Source of the DNA: CBDAUN01 sp965200645
GTDB lineage: Bacteria; Pseudomonadota; Gammaproteobacteria; Arenicellales; JAJDZL01
Reading direction: 5' to 3'
NCBI GenBank assembly: GCA_965200645.1
Contig: CBDAUN010000003.1
Coordinates: 1-64,000 of the forward strand
DNA: 64,000 nt
Made by a program: the position numbers and the translations under genes. The first letter of the stretch is position 1. Each line of letters starts with the position of its first letter. This document shows, piece by piece, positions 19,371 through 28,473 of the stretch. The notes under the pieces were generated by a model that was given only the letters and a program-made list of their open reading frames with translations, was not told where the DNA came from and made no database searches.

Positions 19371-19815
19371 CGATATAGGCGCCTGTCCCCACCGCAATCA
19401 GTGTGTTTTCATCGTTGTGCAATTCCATTCGGGTGACTGCTACCTTGTTTCCTGTGCGTAGAACAAATCCACTTGCGATGAACTGTTCTCCGAAACCGGG
19501 TCGGAGGTAGTCAACTCGAATGTCGATAGTTCCCATTTTGGAGAATTGCTCGATCATTTGTTGGGTAGTGTAAAGATTCTTACGTTCAACAATATCCGCA
19601 AAGGCGACCGCACCTCCAACGACATCCAGTAGGCTGGAAATTACTCCACCATGCAGGTTGCCACGGACAAAATTTCCTACATATTCACTTCGCTTGTCTA
19701 TGACCAGTTTGGGCGAGTCGGTCTCCAACTCAATAACCCTTATGCCAAGCAGTTTGTGAAAGGGAATTTTTTCTTCATACATTTCACGGATTATTTCCCA
19801 CGGTTCAGCAGCCAT
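19363..19815 (-). CDS. PaaI-family hotdog thioesterase
   Basis: 150-residue single hotdog domain. The segment GNLHGGVISSLLDVVGG contains the conserved HGG loop and following helix of the PaaI/4HBT thioesterase group, and DIRVDYLRPG is the typical central strand. Such enzymes hydrolyse acyl-CoA or aryl-CoA esters, often to recover CoA from dead-end products. Cytoplasmic. The gene ends 10 bp from the acyl-CoA ligase on the other strand. Confidence 0.85.
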   Translation of the reverse strand: MAAEPWEIIREMYEEKIPFHKLLGIRVIELETDSPKLVIDKRSEYVGNFVRGNLHGGVISSLLDVVGGAVAFADIVERKNLYTTQQMIEQFSKMGTIDIRVDYLRPGFGEQFIASGFVLRTGNKVAVTRMELHNDENTLIAVGTGAYIVG

Positions 19816-20065
19816 AACTATTCATTCCAATGTAAGTGTTAGATCGCAATTTCAATTTGCTGTGCAGTCGACTAACAGTGGTCTACTGGACAACTGTGAA
19901 ACAGTATCAAGCAAACGAAAACGAAATGTATATTCTAACAACGCTTATCTTGAAACTCACTAAGTGAATAAGATTTAAATAGTTTCAGACAGCCTAGAAG
20001 TGCTGGCCATAAAATTGGCGTATAGACATTACGATATATTTGCGTGAAATATAGGAGTCGCTGTA

Positions 20066-21385
20066 GTGAGAAGAGTCAATCACCTGCCACTGAATGATAA
20101 GACCAACGGTTGGAGCCGGATACTAAGTTCGCGGACTCCAAAAGGTTCATTGGAAACAGAAGTCTATGCACACACTGTAGTCGTAGGGGCAGGATATGCA
20201 GGTTTAGCTGCTGCTAGACGCATGGCAGAAAACCTACCAAATGAGCACATAGTTTTGCTTGAGGCTGGAATCGTAGGGGAGAATGCTTCTGGAAGAAATT
20301 CTGGTTTTGCAATAGACGTTCCTCATGTCATCAGCAGCAGCATGGATGAATTGGAAAAATCTCAACATCATATGGCACTGTCTAGGGCTGCTATCGACTA
20401 TCACGAAAGACAAATAAACGAGTTCGATATTGACTGCAGCTGGAGCCATACAGGCAAGTATCAAACTGCAGTAACTGACGAGGGTGTGGAGCAATACCTG
20501 AAACCCTTCATGAACGAACTGAAAAAGTTGAATGAACCATTTACGTTTATTGAAGGCGATAGCTTAGAAAAAGCATTAGGGACGGGCCACTTTGTAGCTG
20601 GTGTTTATACGCCTGGAACACGATTACTTAATCCAGCGGCGCTAGTGAGAGGGTTAGCAGATACCTTGCCCGAAAATGTTTCGTTATATGAACAGACGCC
20701 TGTCATTGCTCTCAGCGATGATAATGGCATTAATATTAGAACAACTGCTGGGGGTGTTCGAGCCAAGCAAATGATCCTGGCTGTTAACGGTTTTGCAAAC
20801 CACTTTGGATTCTATACTCGACACCTCATCACATGTGCGGCCAATGCGAGTCTGAGTCGCAGGCTAACTGAATCTGAGCAACAAAAATTTGGATGTACTA
20901 CAGAGTGGGGTGTCACTCCAGCCAATGCATTTGCTTCAGTTACCATGAGATACACTCAAGACTGCCGCATACTGATGCGTCACAACATCTACTACAATCG
21001 AGAAATGAGAGAAAAGAAGGCTTACCAGGATGTAGTTGCGCGACATCACAAGAGGTTGTTTGATGAACGATTTCCTATGTTGCCTGAAGTGGAGATGGAA
21101 TACACATGGACTGGTTATGTGACTCTTTCTCACAATGGATCACCTGGATTTGGTCGAATTGCTGACCGAGTGTATTCAAGTGTTTGTCAAAACGCAATTG
21201 GTGTGACGAAGGGTACAGTGAGTGGTATGTTGGCTGCAGACATGGTCTGCGGCGTGGACAACGAGTTGATTGGATATATGGAAGGGCTGGGACAGCCTAA
21301 TCGACTTCTGCCTTGGCCATTTCTAGATATGGGAGTCAAGGCTAGAATGTTTTGGGAGATCAACAGAGCAAAAGGCGAAGTCTAG
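20066..21385 (+). CDS. FAD-dependent amine/amino-acid oxidase (DAO family)
   Basis: 439 residues. An N-terminal FAD-binding motif VVGAGYAGLAAARRMAE is followed by ENASGRNSGF, characteristic of the DadA/PuuB-like DAO group, and a C-terminal FAD contact region (YTWTGYVTLSHNGSPGFG). GTG start with an AGGAG site at 20051-20055. The substrate is probably a secondary amine or amino acid, for example a gamma-glutamyl or N-methyl amino acid, but this cannot be told from the sequence. It stands alone, with a hairpin just after its stop. Confidence 0.8.
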   Translation: MRRVNHLPLNDKTNGWSRILSSRTPKGSLETEVYAHTVVVGAGYAGLAAARRMAENLPNEHIVLLEAGIVGENASGRNSGFAIDVPHVISSSMDELEKSQHHMALSRAAIDYHERQINEFDIDCSWSHTGKYQTAVTDEGVEQYLKPFMNELKKLNEPFTFIEGDSLEKALGTGHFVAGVYTPGTRLLNPAALVRGLADTLPENVSLYEQTPVIALSDDNGINIRTTAGGVRAKQMILAVNGFANHFGFYTRHLITCAANASLSRRLTESEQQKFGCTTEWGVTPANAFASVTMRYTQDCRILMRHNIYYNREMREKKAYQDVVARHHKRLFDERFPMLPEVEMEYTWTGYVTLSHNGSPGFGRIADRVYSSVCQNAIGVTKGTVSGMLAADMVCGVDNELIGYMEGLGQPNRLLPWPFLDMGVKARMFWEINRAKGEV

Positions 21386-21406
21386 AACTGCTATTTGTAG
21401 CAGTTC
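21385..21406 (+). terminator. Hairpin after the FAD oxidase gene
   Basis: GAACTGCTA-TTTG-TAGCAGTTC gives a perfect 9-bp stem and 4-base loop beginning at the last base of the stop codon. No U-run follows, so it is a candidate rather than a certain intrinsic terminator. Confidence 0.45.
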
Positions 21407-21585
21407 ATGGCTAACTAACCAGATTCGTTTAGATGGAATCTAAGTAGTACACTCCACAGAATCAAAGAAAAATAAAAATTTACAGAGTTCTGTTTGTTTT
21501 AGTCCGGTTCGCTTTCTGAACTTATAACTCGTTTTCAGATTTTTGTGTGCGGCTCCTAATTTTCACTCTTACTTTCAGGCCAACC

Positions 21586-21672
21586 ATGAGCCATAAATTG
21601 AAGAACGATGTTGAAAAATCTTTTAATGAAGTTGACGGTAGGTCAATTTCTGATGTTTCTTCATATGCCTAG
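21586..21672 (+). CDS. Possible 28-codon open frame, unrecognised
   Basis: A short ATG-to-TAG frame lies between the oxidase hairpin and the restriction endonuclease. Its predicted peptide is polar (MSHKLKNDVEKSFNEVDG at the start). There is no good ribosome site. It could be the truncated 5' end of a gene cut by arrival of the restriction-modification genes, or chance. Confidence 0.15.
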   Translation: MSHKLKNDVEKSFNEVDGRSISDVSSYA

Positions 21673-21685
21673 TCATGGATTGGCA

Positions 21686-22621
21686 TCACGCTTCCAGTTC
21701 AAGTTCGCTAACTGTCTTTTTTATAAGATACCGTATTTCATTATCTCGAATATTTAGTTTTTCGTGGGGTACATTAAGATTTTCTAGAACATCTCCAAAT
21801 CTCATAAACCCGTTGGGCTTACTCAACTCTACCCACTCAACGCCTTCACTTTCCATTTGCTCAATGTTCGTGCTTGATAGAGTTCCTGCTATAAATACAT
21901 CCGCGTTTCTTGCATAAAGGGTATCAACGCCCTCTGGATTACCCTTGCCTTGAAGTTTCACCTCACATCTTTTCTCGTTCCCTTCGCGGTCGACCAATTT
22001 GAAATCTACTTCTCTAAGGCTCTGTCTGTGTCCTTTAGAATAATTCGATTCTGGAACTTGAAAAAGGATGCACATGGCAAATAGCAACGGTGCTTCAATC
22101 TGTTTTCCAAATGCACTCCAATTACCGCCTCGAATTTGATTTCGCCTAATTGCTAACGCGTTGATAACTATCAGACTTTCGCTCAAATTCAGATTCACTG
22201 TAACTTGATGGAATGTAATAGCCAATTCAATTTCAATATCAGAGTTACACAAATCATTGGTTATAGAAAGAAGCGTGTCACAGTTCATCAATGACTCTTC
22301 CAGAACAACTTCTCGTCTTGTTGTTTTTCTTTTGTTTTGGATCGACTTTAGTGCTAGTCCGCCATAAGCTGCGACAAGTTGTTTATCTGATTCATTCTTG
22401 ATAAAGGCTTCCTTGTACCATTCTAGGTCAATGGATTCGCACCTGAGTTTCGCATCGACTACTTTTTTGAAAAATTCTGTAGTCTCAGACAGAAACTTAG
22501 TGGATATGAATTTGTTTATAACTTCTCTATGGTCTTCGCCGCTGAGAATAGACTCGATACTGCTTTTGACAATATCCATCAGATTGTCTGGCTCAAAGGT
22601 GCTGCGCTCGATTGCAACCAT
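21686..22621 (-). CDS. Type II restriction endonuclease, CfrBI-like
   Basis: 311-residue protein encoded immediately after, and overlapping by 29 bp, a DNA methyltransferase gene. A PD-(D/E)XK-type core is visible: Asp206 in REVDFKLVD and Glu220-Val-Lys222 in EVKLQGKGNPEG, followed by the strand DVFIAGTLS. WSAFGKQIEAPLLFAMC before the core resembles the CfrBI nuclease group as I remember it. Expected to cut unmethylated DNA in the cytoplasm. Recognition site is not deducible; CfrBI itself cuts CCWWGG. Nothing indicates inactivation. Confidence 0.7.
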   Translation of the reverse strand: MVAIERSTFEPDNLMDIVKSSIESILSGEDHREVINKFISTKFLSETTEFFKKVVDAKLRCESIDLEWYKEAFIKNESDKQLVAAYGGLALKSIQNKRKTTRREVVLEESLMNCDTLLSITNDLCNSDIEIELAITFHQVTVNLNLSESLIVINALAIRRNQIRGGNWSAFGKQIEAPLLFAMCILFQVPESNYSKGHRQSLREVDFKLVDREGNEKRCEVKLQGKGNPEGVDTLYARNADVFIAGTLSSTNIEQMESEGVEWVELSKPNGFMRFGDVLENLNVPHEKLNIRDNEIRYLIKKTVSELELEA

Positions 22622-23807
22622 CTTTGAATTCTTCTAAGTCGAGTCTTGTATACCGGTTACGCGTAAACAGATTGTGTTTCAATCGCTCTTCAATCGTATC
22701 GACATAGTCCTTGCAAACCTCTGTCAGGAAAAAATCTCGACCCAATTCGAATGCTGCCATTGCTACTGTGCCACTTCCAGCGAAAGGGTCGAATATCAGG
22801 TCATTCTTAAATGAATAAAGCTTGATCACCTTTCTGCAAAGTTCAATCGGAAATACAGCACTATGAACTTTGCTTGAAACTGGTGCAATATTCCAGACAT
22901 TAGAACGGTCAAAATCATCATCAACTAGACTTTTAGATAGAGTTACATCGTCATATTGCTTCAAGTTCCAGTCGATAAGCCGATGTGACTTTTTGCGGTA
23001 AACCATCACATACTCAGTACATGAATTTGGTTTGTATGTTAATGGCTTTCTATTGACATTAAAATTCGAAATTCGATTCTTCGCGCTCTTCTCCGGTTTC
23101 TCCCAAATGATGTCATCAACGAACTCCCAGCCAATCTGCATCAACTTTGCATGAATATCAAATGGAACTGCATATCTTCTACTCGCATATTTCCTTCCAG
23201 CTCTGGGAACTATGACTGGCGATGTGTTAAGGACAAAGAATCGACCTTCCTTGGTTATTCGGTAAATCTTTGTAAAAACATTCTCAAGAAAACTTAAGTA
23301 CTCTGCATAATTGGCATATATCGAGTAATCTCTAGCGTTGTAATATGGGGGTGATGTAAATGTAAGGTGAATCGAGTCCTCCGGCACATTATCAAGAATC
23401 TCCAAAACATCCCCTTCAACAACAGCATTTTTCAGGTAGTCGGGGCTATCTGCATGAGAGCCTCGTTTTGCAATTGTGCCATTGGCGAGTTCTGTATGAG
23501 CAATGTCCTTAATCATGTCATTAGGATGCTCAACCAACTTGTGCAGGAATGAAACAACGTCACTGTCCTTCTTGAAGGTAAGCAACCCCCTAATCGCTTG
23601 CATGGCTACCTCAGGATTACTGTGTGCTGCATATTGGAATAGAATTGGCTTGTTCTCTGGGTCCCGTTTCCTGCCTATCGATGACATTGCCTCTTTCTTC
23701 TCGATTGTAGAACTTCTACCTTCTAAAACTGAAATGCAAAATTCCATCGGACAGGTAGGTTTGCCAAGCAGTTCTTCTGGAGTTTTCGACATAGCCAAGG
23801 ATCTCAA
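22593..23807 (-). CDS. DNA (cytosine-N4)-type methyltransferase with N-terminal HEAT-like region
   Basis: 404-residue beta-class amino-methyltransferase: catalytic motif IV (FTSPPYYN) comes before the AdoMet motif I (FDPFAGSGTVAMAA), the order used by m4C and some m6A enzymes. Ser in the SPPY motif favours cytosine N4. About 120 residues precede the catalytic part and contain helical repeats (NPEVAMQAIRGLLTF, then LVEHPNDMIKDIAHTEL) resembling HEAT-type repeats, an uncommon extension for a type II methylase. It is upstream of the nuclease in a two-gene unit, so modification would be expressed first. Confidence 0.85.
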   Translation of the reverse strand: MRSLAMSKTPEELLGKPTCPMEFCISVLEGRSSTIEKKEAMSSIGRKRDPENKPILFQYAAHSNPEVAMQAIRGLLTFKKDSDVVSFLHKLVEHPNDMIKDIAHTELANGTIAKRGSHADSPDYLKNAVVEGDVLEILDNVPEDSIHLTFTSPPYYNARDYSIYANYAEYLSFLENVFTKIYRITKEGRFFVLNTSPVIVPRAGRKYASRRYAVPFDIHAKLMQIGWEFVDDIIWEKPEKSAKNRISNFNVNRKPLTYKPNSCTEYVMVYRKKSHRLIDWNLKQYDDVTLSKSLVDDDFDRSNVWNIAPVSSKVHSAVFPIELCRKVIKLYSFKNDLIFDPFAGSGTVAMAAFELGRDFFLTEVCKDYVDTIEERLKHNLFTRNRYTRLDLEEFKDGCNRAQHL

Positions 23808-24119
23808 AATACAAATTTCTTATATTGAATTCTGTTGTTACCTATCTACTTGATAAACGACACCATGAGAACAATATTATAAAAGTCGCGATTGTCAATA
23901 TAAAGGCAGTTGTTTGCGAAATAATGCCTAGTTCCGTTAACCGCAGACTCAAATAGTACCTAGGTTGTGCTGAAGTTGTTAGTTTGGACTTTGTCTCAAA
24001 CATTCTCGCCATCGCTATTCTTGACGAAATCGTGCTTGTAAGGAATCCTGTTGTAGATGCTTGAATTATCCGTATACAAAGACTGCCTCCAAATCTGCGG
24101 TCGCTTGCAAACAGTTCTA
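23808..24119. other. Upstream region of the restriction-modification operon
   Basis: About 310 AT-rich bases between the methylase start and the transposase remnant. It must hold the methylase promoter. A 98-codon frame on the minus strand shows no recognisable protein and I do not call it a gene. Confidence 0.4.
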
Positions 24120-24640
24120 GTTTCCTTGGTGTGAGCATTTAATAAAAATTACTAGCACGACGCCTCCGCGCTCGCTAGCAGCAATTATGGGTGTCTTTCC
24201 AACCGTACCGAGAACAACTTTGAACTCCTTGCCAGTGTGTTAATTCTGCCTTTTTAACGCCGGCAAAGGTTGTGTACACCTCGACAACTCTCTGGAGAAT
24301 GAACTCGCCATCGGTGCAGGCTTCTCGAATCCTTTGAAGCATAGACCATGCAGTGCGGTATTGCACATCTAGTTCTATTTGCAACTGCATCGCGATGATG
24401 CATATTCGTACTGTCATGCCCGAATAGATGGTGTATTTTGAATTCTGTAGTAAACCCTTGTGAGAATGAAGGATGGTTTTTATGATTACAGTGAACTGCT
24501 GTGGCAAGATTTGCACCAGTAGGAATAGAGATTGCTGAGCAGGCTGGAGATAATCTCTTTGACTACACAATGTGGGCAAGTTGGTTTGTTGATTCAACTG
24601 ATCTTCTCAATGAATTCCAAGCAAGTATCGTTGTTCAGAG
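24120..24640 (-). pseudogene. IS1595-family transposase remnant
   Basis: Pieces of an IS1595-type transposase can be read in order but in different frames: TCLEFIEKIS (N-terminus), a zinc-ribbon half TCPHC, the second half WCKSCH, then QFTVIIKTILHSHKG. After these come TAWSMLQRIREAC with VEVYTTFAGVKKAE (normally VDETYVGG, the first catalytic Asp region) and finally LGTVGKTPIIAASERGG. At least one in-frame stop and several frameshifts separate these. The C-terminal half, including the remaining catalytic residues, is missing. This is an old, dead element between the restriction-modification genes and tRNA-Ala. Confidence 0.75.
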
Positions 24641-24942
24641 AAATACAAATTAACTGGGTTACGCTAATGTTAGTCTTGTTGAACTCTTTGATGCTTTGCT
24701 AAATTTTTGTTCACTTTTTGCAAATTATATTTAGCCCTTGAGTCACTTTGAATATTGACCAGCAGTGGCTTTAGTCAGGTCAACAATGTGAGCAAAGTCA
24801 GCAAACCCCAGTCGCACCGTCCAATCGCATGGTCTGTATGTATCACAAGACCCCTACATCCAATTGAATAGTTCAGAATTGGAACCACCAGGAGGCATAT
24901 GCTATTTGACCTATCGCATCGTCTATACTATGCCCTCTAATC
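24641..24942. other. Noncoding stretch ahead of tRNA-Ala
   Basis: About 300 bases with no coding frame that I recognise. It presumably contains the tRNA promoter. I looked for a copy of the tRNA 3' end at the far side of the restriction-modification genes and did not find one. Confidence 0.4.
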
Positions 24943-25018
24943 GGGGCGGTAGCTCAGTTGGGAGAGCGCAGCGTTCGCAATGCTGAGGTCGGGAGTTCGA
25001 CCCTCCTCCGCTCCACCA
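24943..25018 (+). tRNA. tRNA-Ala(CGC)
   Basis: 76-nt cloverleaf with encoded CCA. The acceptor stem GGGGCGG pairs with CCGCTCC (one G-U), the D-arm is GCTC/GAGC, and the anticodon loop TTCGCAA sits on a CAGCG/TGCTG stem. The T-arm is GGGAG/CTCCT with loop TTCGACC. Anticodon CGC reads GCG (Ala). Confidence 0.95.
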
Positions 25019-25098
25019 TGCAAAATTGAAAAATTACGCTAGTCAATATAAAGATATTAACTATTTCCACCGGAAAAAAATATGATTCTTCGTCGTTT

Positions 25099-25503
25099 AT
25101 GAACATTGAAATTACTAAAGGCTTAAATTTAGTGCGTAGCATTACGGTGGATGAAACCCGCGTGATTAAATTTATGGGAGAAGACTTGGAGGTCTATGAA
25201 ACTCCATCAATGATCGCCGACATCGAATATGCGTGTCGAGATCTTCTGTTTAGCAATTTACCTGACGGGTTTGATTCAGTAGGAACAATTGTAGATATTC
25301 AACATTTGGCTGCAACACCAAAGCAGGAGGAAGTCAGCATTTCCGTGACCATTGAGGAAGTTGACGGAAGACGGGTGTTATTTGACTGTAAAGTGAACGA
25401 CAAAATGGAACTTGTTGGCAGCGGTCGTCACGAGCGATTTATCGTAGAAGTTGAAAGACACAGACAACGACTAAAGAAAAAACGCGACGCACTCAAAGAG
25501 TAG
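25099..25503 (+). CDS. FlK-like hotdog thioesterase family protein
   Basis: 134 residues. The pattern VYETPSMIADIEYACRDLL, then SVGTIVDIQHLAATPKQEEV and a late GSGRHERFIV, matches the fluoroacetyl-CoA thioesterase-like (FlK) branch of hotdog proteins, where Thr, Glu and His form the active site. Function in bacteria without organofluorine metabolism is generally unknown; a housekeeping acyl-CoA thioesterase is likely. The C-terminal tail is strongly basic (RHRQRLKKKRDALKE). Stand-alone gene after the tRNA. Confidence 0.75.
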   Translation: MNIEITKGLNLVRSITVDETRVIKFMGEDLEVYETPSMIADIEYACRDLLFSNLPDGFDSVGTIVDIQHLAATPKQEEVSISVTIEEVDGRRVLFDCKVNDKMELVGSGRHERFIVEVERHRQRLKKKRDALKE

Positions 25504-25544
25504 GTCGCGCAACCTTTGATTAATATATTTGGATCGATTTTTCG

Positions 25545-26675
25545 TTAGCCGACCACCTGAACTTTTTGGCCCGGTGCCAGGCGCTCATTGCCGCGGACTA
25601 CGACAACCTCTCCAGATTCAAGCCCGCTGAGCACTTCAAATCGATTTCCCACCGCATTCCCAATAACTATCGGTCTTGGAGTAGCAGTTTCCTCTTCCAC
25701 CACAAAAACTATGTGACCTTGTCCACTAGTAATGACAGCATCTTTATGCACACTGAGAGAAGAATTCGAATTGCTGATTGGAATGTGAATTGTGACATTT
25801 TGGTTGATAGCTAATGCTTCATTTAAACTGGATTGATCAAATGTGAGACGAATGGCTCGGGTTCTTGTGCTCGCATGTTCCTCCGGGATAAATGCACGCA
25901 CTATCGCATCAAAAGCTGTCCCGTTATCAAAACTGGCTGCCACTGTATCTCCAACCTTAAATGAATCAATAAATCGGTAGGGAATATAGGCTTCAATTTC
26001 CAAGTTTTGGTCTGCCACCATACGAACTACTCTGTCACCGGTTCGAGCGTATTCACCAACCTCGATAAACTTTTCTACGATGACTCCGGAGTAGGGTGCT
26101 CTAATTTGAGTTAAAGATAGGTTATAGTCAGCAAGTTCCAGTTCACGGGCTACCAGAGCACGATTCGCTTCGACTTCACCAAGCGCGTGTTCAGCGGCTT
26201 CAAGCAACAGAACCGCATCTTCGTGCTGTGCTTCGGTGGTGGCCGCTGAGTGACGCAACAGAGCCAGTCGATCTTCTTGTTGCTTTTTCAGTGTGACTTC
26301 AGTGCCAGCTCGCTTTACTGCCCAATTCGAAATATCAGACCGAGAAGCTACGCTTGCCCGTTGCAATTGAAGTGACTGATCATCCAGCGAAGCAATTAAA
26401 TCGTCAACTTCGACTGTGTCGCCAACGCTCACATAAATTTGTGCAACTGGGGCACTAATTGCAGCTGCGACGGTTCCAGCCTGCAACGAAATTAGTTGTC
26501 CAAAAATAGCAGCAGTTTCATTGACAGCCACCATTTGAACCTCATCAACTTCGACTGGAGTCGCCATACCCTGTGCCAAGGCAGAGGGCACGCTAAAGAG
26601 AAAAAGAATTGACGAGACTACTGCAACAGTCTGCTTCTTCAATCCTCTATGATTCTGAATGAATTTCGTCTGCAT
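25545..26675 (-). CDS. RND efflux periplasmic adaptor (membrane fusion protein)
   Basis: 376 residues with an N-terminal signal peptide ending near SALA-QG, a split lipoyl domain (VSVGDTVEVDDLIASLD early and IRAPYSGVIVEKFIEVGEYA late) around a short helical hairpin, then beta-barrel and membrane-proximal domains. Adaptors bridge an RND permease and an outer-membrane channel. No permease is adjacent; two orphan RND permeases lie 9-17 kb upstream on the other strand and are natural partners, but this is inference. A 17-bp palindrome lies about 110 bp upstream of its start. Confidence 0.85.
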   Translation of the reverse strand: MQTKFIQNHRGLKKQTVAVVSSILFLFSVPSALAQGMATPVEVDEVQMVAVNETAAIFGQLISLQAGTVAAAISAPVAQIYVSVGDTVEVDDLIASLDDQSLQLQRASVASRSDISNWAVKRAGTEVTLKKQQEDRLALLRHSAATTEAQHEDAVLLLEAAEHALGEVEANRALVARELELADYNLSLTQIRAPYSGVIVEKFIEVGEYARTGDRVVRMVADQNLEIEAYIPYRFIDSFKVGDTVAASFDNGTAFDAIVRAFIPEEHASTRTRAIRLTFDQSSLNEALAINQNVTIHIPISNSNSSLSVHKDAVITSGQGHIVFVVEEETATPRPIVIGNAVGNRFEVLSGLESGEVVVVRGNERLAPGQKVQVVG

Positions 26676-26782
26676 AATTCTTCGATTCCTTAAATTTAGT
26701 CAGTTCGCTTCAATGATAATATCAGTTTGATTGTTTGTAATTTCAAGATAGGAAATTACATTTTAGGCTCAACGGTAATTTT

Positions 26783-26799
26783 TGAGTGAATTCCACTCA
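26783..26799. promoter_or_regulatory. Palindromic candidate operator upstream of the RND adaptor
   Basis: TGAGTG-AATTC-CACTCA, two 6-bp arms, lies in the divergent interval between the adaptor gene (-) and the M28 peptidase gene (+). Its size and form suit a TetR-type regulator dimer; no such regulator gene is present in the window. Confidence 0.3.
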
Positions 26800-26965
26800 T
26801 GAATGATAATACGAATGGACGTGTACATTAATTTCTCTAAATGTAAATTTTAGACAATACAGTCAATGCTGGCAATTGCTGCTATTTCAGAGTGAATAGA
26901 ATTAGTGAATGTTGAGATTGCTCGTACGCATTGTTCAATGATAATTAGTAAATCGATTTAAAAAA

Positions 26966-27961
26966 TTGCTTACTCGACGCACTTTAATACTTGCAGTTGC
27001 CGCGTTGACCGCAATTCCGGGCTTGGGTTTCTTGTTCCTAAGAAGCGGTACGATTATGCCGGGTTTGAAAACCCCGAGACTCGGCATAAGTAACTCAGAT
27101 TTTGAACAGGACCTTGAACACCATTTACGTCGACACGTTGAATTAATTGCAGGCGACATAGGTGAGAGGCATGTGGGAAGAATCAGTGCTTTGAATCAGG
27201 CTGCCGACTACATTGAATCTGAGTTTCGAAATTATGGTTACGAACCACAACGGGAAAGCTTTATCGCCGATTCTGAAGAAGTTGCGAACATTTATGCGGA
27301 GATTGAAGGTACTAACCAAGAAGTTGTTATTATTGGAGCTCACTATGACACAGTACCGGGTTCACCCGGAGCCAACGACAATACATCAGGAATTGCTGCG
27401 ATGTTGGAACTGGCTCGCTTGCATCGACACGAAAAATCTCGACCTACAATTCGATTTATCGCTTTCGTCAACGAAGAACAACCATACTTTCTGACGCCAA
27501 TGATGGGTAGCCAAGTACACGCTGAGCGCTCAAGTCAAAAGAAGGAAGAAATCATTTGCATGTTCTCTTTGGAAACAATAGGTTACTACACCAACGTACC
27601 TAACAGTCAGCGTTACCCATTCCCATTTTCGATGTTCTACCCCAGTGAAGGAAACTTTATTGGGTTTGTTGCAAATTTAAAGTCGAGACCGGAGTTGAAT
27701 CGCGCGATTACAGCTTTTCGATCAAAGGCTAGAATCAATTCGGAGGGACTCGCTGCACCAAGAGCGATAGCTGATATAAATCGATCTGATCAAGTTTCAT
27801 TTTGGCGCATCGGTGCTCCAGCAATCATGATTACTGATACCGCAAATTATCGCTACAGTCAGTACCATCTGCCGACTGATACGCCTGAAGTTGTGCATTA
27901 CCCTGAATTAGCGAAGGTTGTCGTTGGCTTGACTGCGGTCGTTCACGAATTTATGACTTAA
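26966..27961 (+). CDS. M28-family zinc aminopeptidase
   Basis: 331 residues with an N-terminal signal anchor (LILAVAALTAIPGLGFLFL). The metal site of M28 peptidases is visible: His and Asp in IIGAHYDTVPGSPG, Asp in ANDNTSG, the Glu pair in VNEEQPYF, and late Asp/His residues (TDTANYRYSQYHLPTD). Expected to be a periplasmic or membrane-tethered exopeptidase using two zinc ions. The TTG start at 26966 is the only one in frame that keeps the signal segment. The gene stands alone. Confidence 0.82.
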   Translation: MLTRRTLILAVAALTAIPGLGFLFLRSGTIMPGLKTPRLGISNSDFEQDLEHHLRRHVELIAGDIGERHVGRISALNQAADYIESEFRNYGYEPQRESFIADSEEVANIYAEIEGTNQEVVIIGAHYDTVPGSPGANDNTSGIAAMLELARLHRHEKSRPTIRFIAFVNEEQPYFLTPMMGSQVHAERSSQKKEEIICMFSLETIGYYTNVPNSQRYPFPFSMFYPSEGNFIGFVANLKSRPELNRAITAFRSKARINSEGLAAPRAIADINRSDQVSFWRIGAPAIMITDTANYRYSQYHLPTDTPEVVHYPELAKVVVGLTAVVHEFMT

Positions 27962-28012
27962 GGAAATAGATCGATAAACGAGATCGGTTGATGTAATTCC
28001 GTTCAGAACTTC

Positions 28013-28306
28013 TTAACCGCTAACCCCTTCAACAACAATCATTGTCGAATCCGTGGATTCTTCCCGAAGAAGTTTCGCCGGTGCATATTCTTCCGAACTC
28101 CACCACGCCTTAGCCTTTTCCACACTGTCAAACTCAATGACTACAACACGATGAGGATTCCAATCACCTTCAAGTGTTTCCCATTCACCACCTCGAATCA
28201 GGTAACGCCCGCCGTAGGCCTCCAATGTCGGTGGTACCATGTCGCGATAGATTGCGAACTTATCTGCATCATGAATGTTGACCTGAACGATGATATAGCC
28301 TGTCAT
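28013..28306 (-). CDS. DUF1330 family protein
   Basis: 97 residues beginning MTGYIIVQVNIHDADKFAIYR and containing GGRYLIRGG and RVVVIEFDSVEKAKAWW, the standard marks of the dimeric alpha-beta-barrel DUF1330 family. The biochemical role of the family is not established. Soluble, single domain, monocistronic. Confidence 0.88.
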   Translation of the reverse strand: MTGYIIVQVNIHDADKFAIYRDMVPPTLEAYGGRYLIRGGEWETLEGDWNPHRVVVIEFDSVEKAKAWWSSEEYAPAKLLREESTDSTMIVVEGVSG

Positions 28307-28473
28307 ATTGTGAACCTCGTGACTTTGAATAGCGATAACGCAGGATTTGCGACGTCTATATTTGTTTGACTTGATTTTACAGTTGCGCGTTAAGATTGTT
28401 GAGCGAGATTGTTCAAGCCATTACCACTACTTCCTGGCACAAATTAAGAAAGACGAAGTGCTACCTCTAAGTC

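Noticed and set aside
23842..24138. 98-codon minus-strand frame upstream of the methylase
   Set aside because: No recognisable domain, no good ribosome site, and it abuts the degraded IS1595 remnant; it may be degraded sequence.
24943..25018. tRNA-Ala as integration site of a genomic island
   Set aside because: I found no second copy of the tRNA 3' end and no integrase in the window.
24954..25142. Open frame on the minus strand across tRNA-Ala
   Set aside because: It is a shadow of the tRNA and the following leader; no protein similarity is visible.
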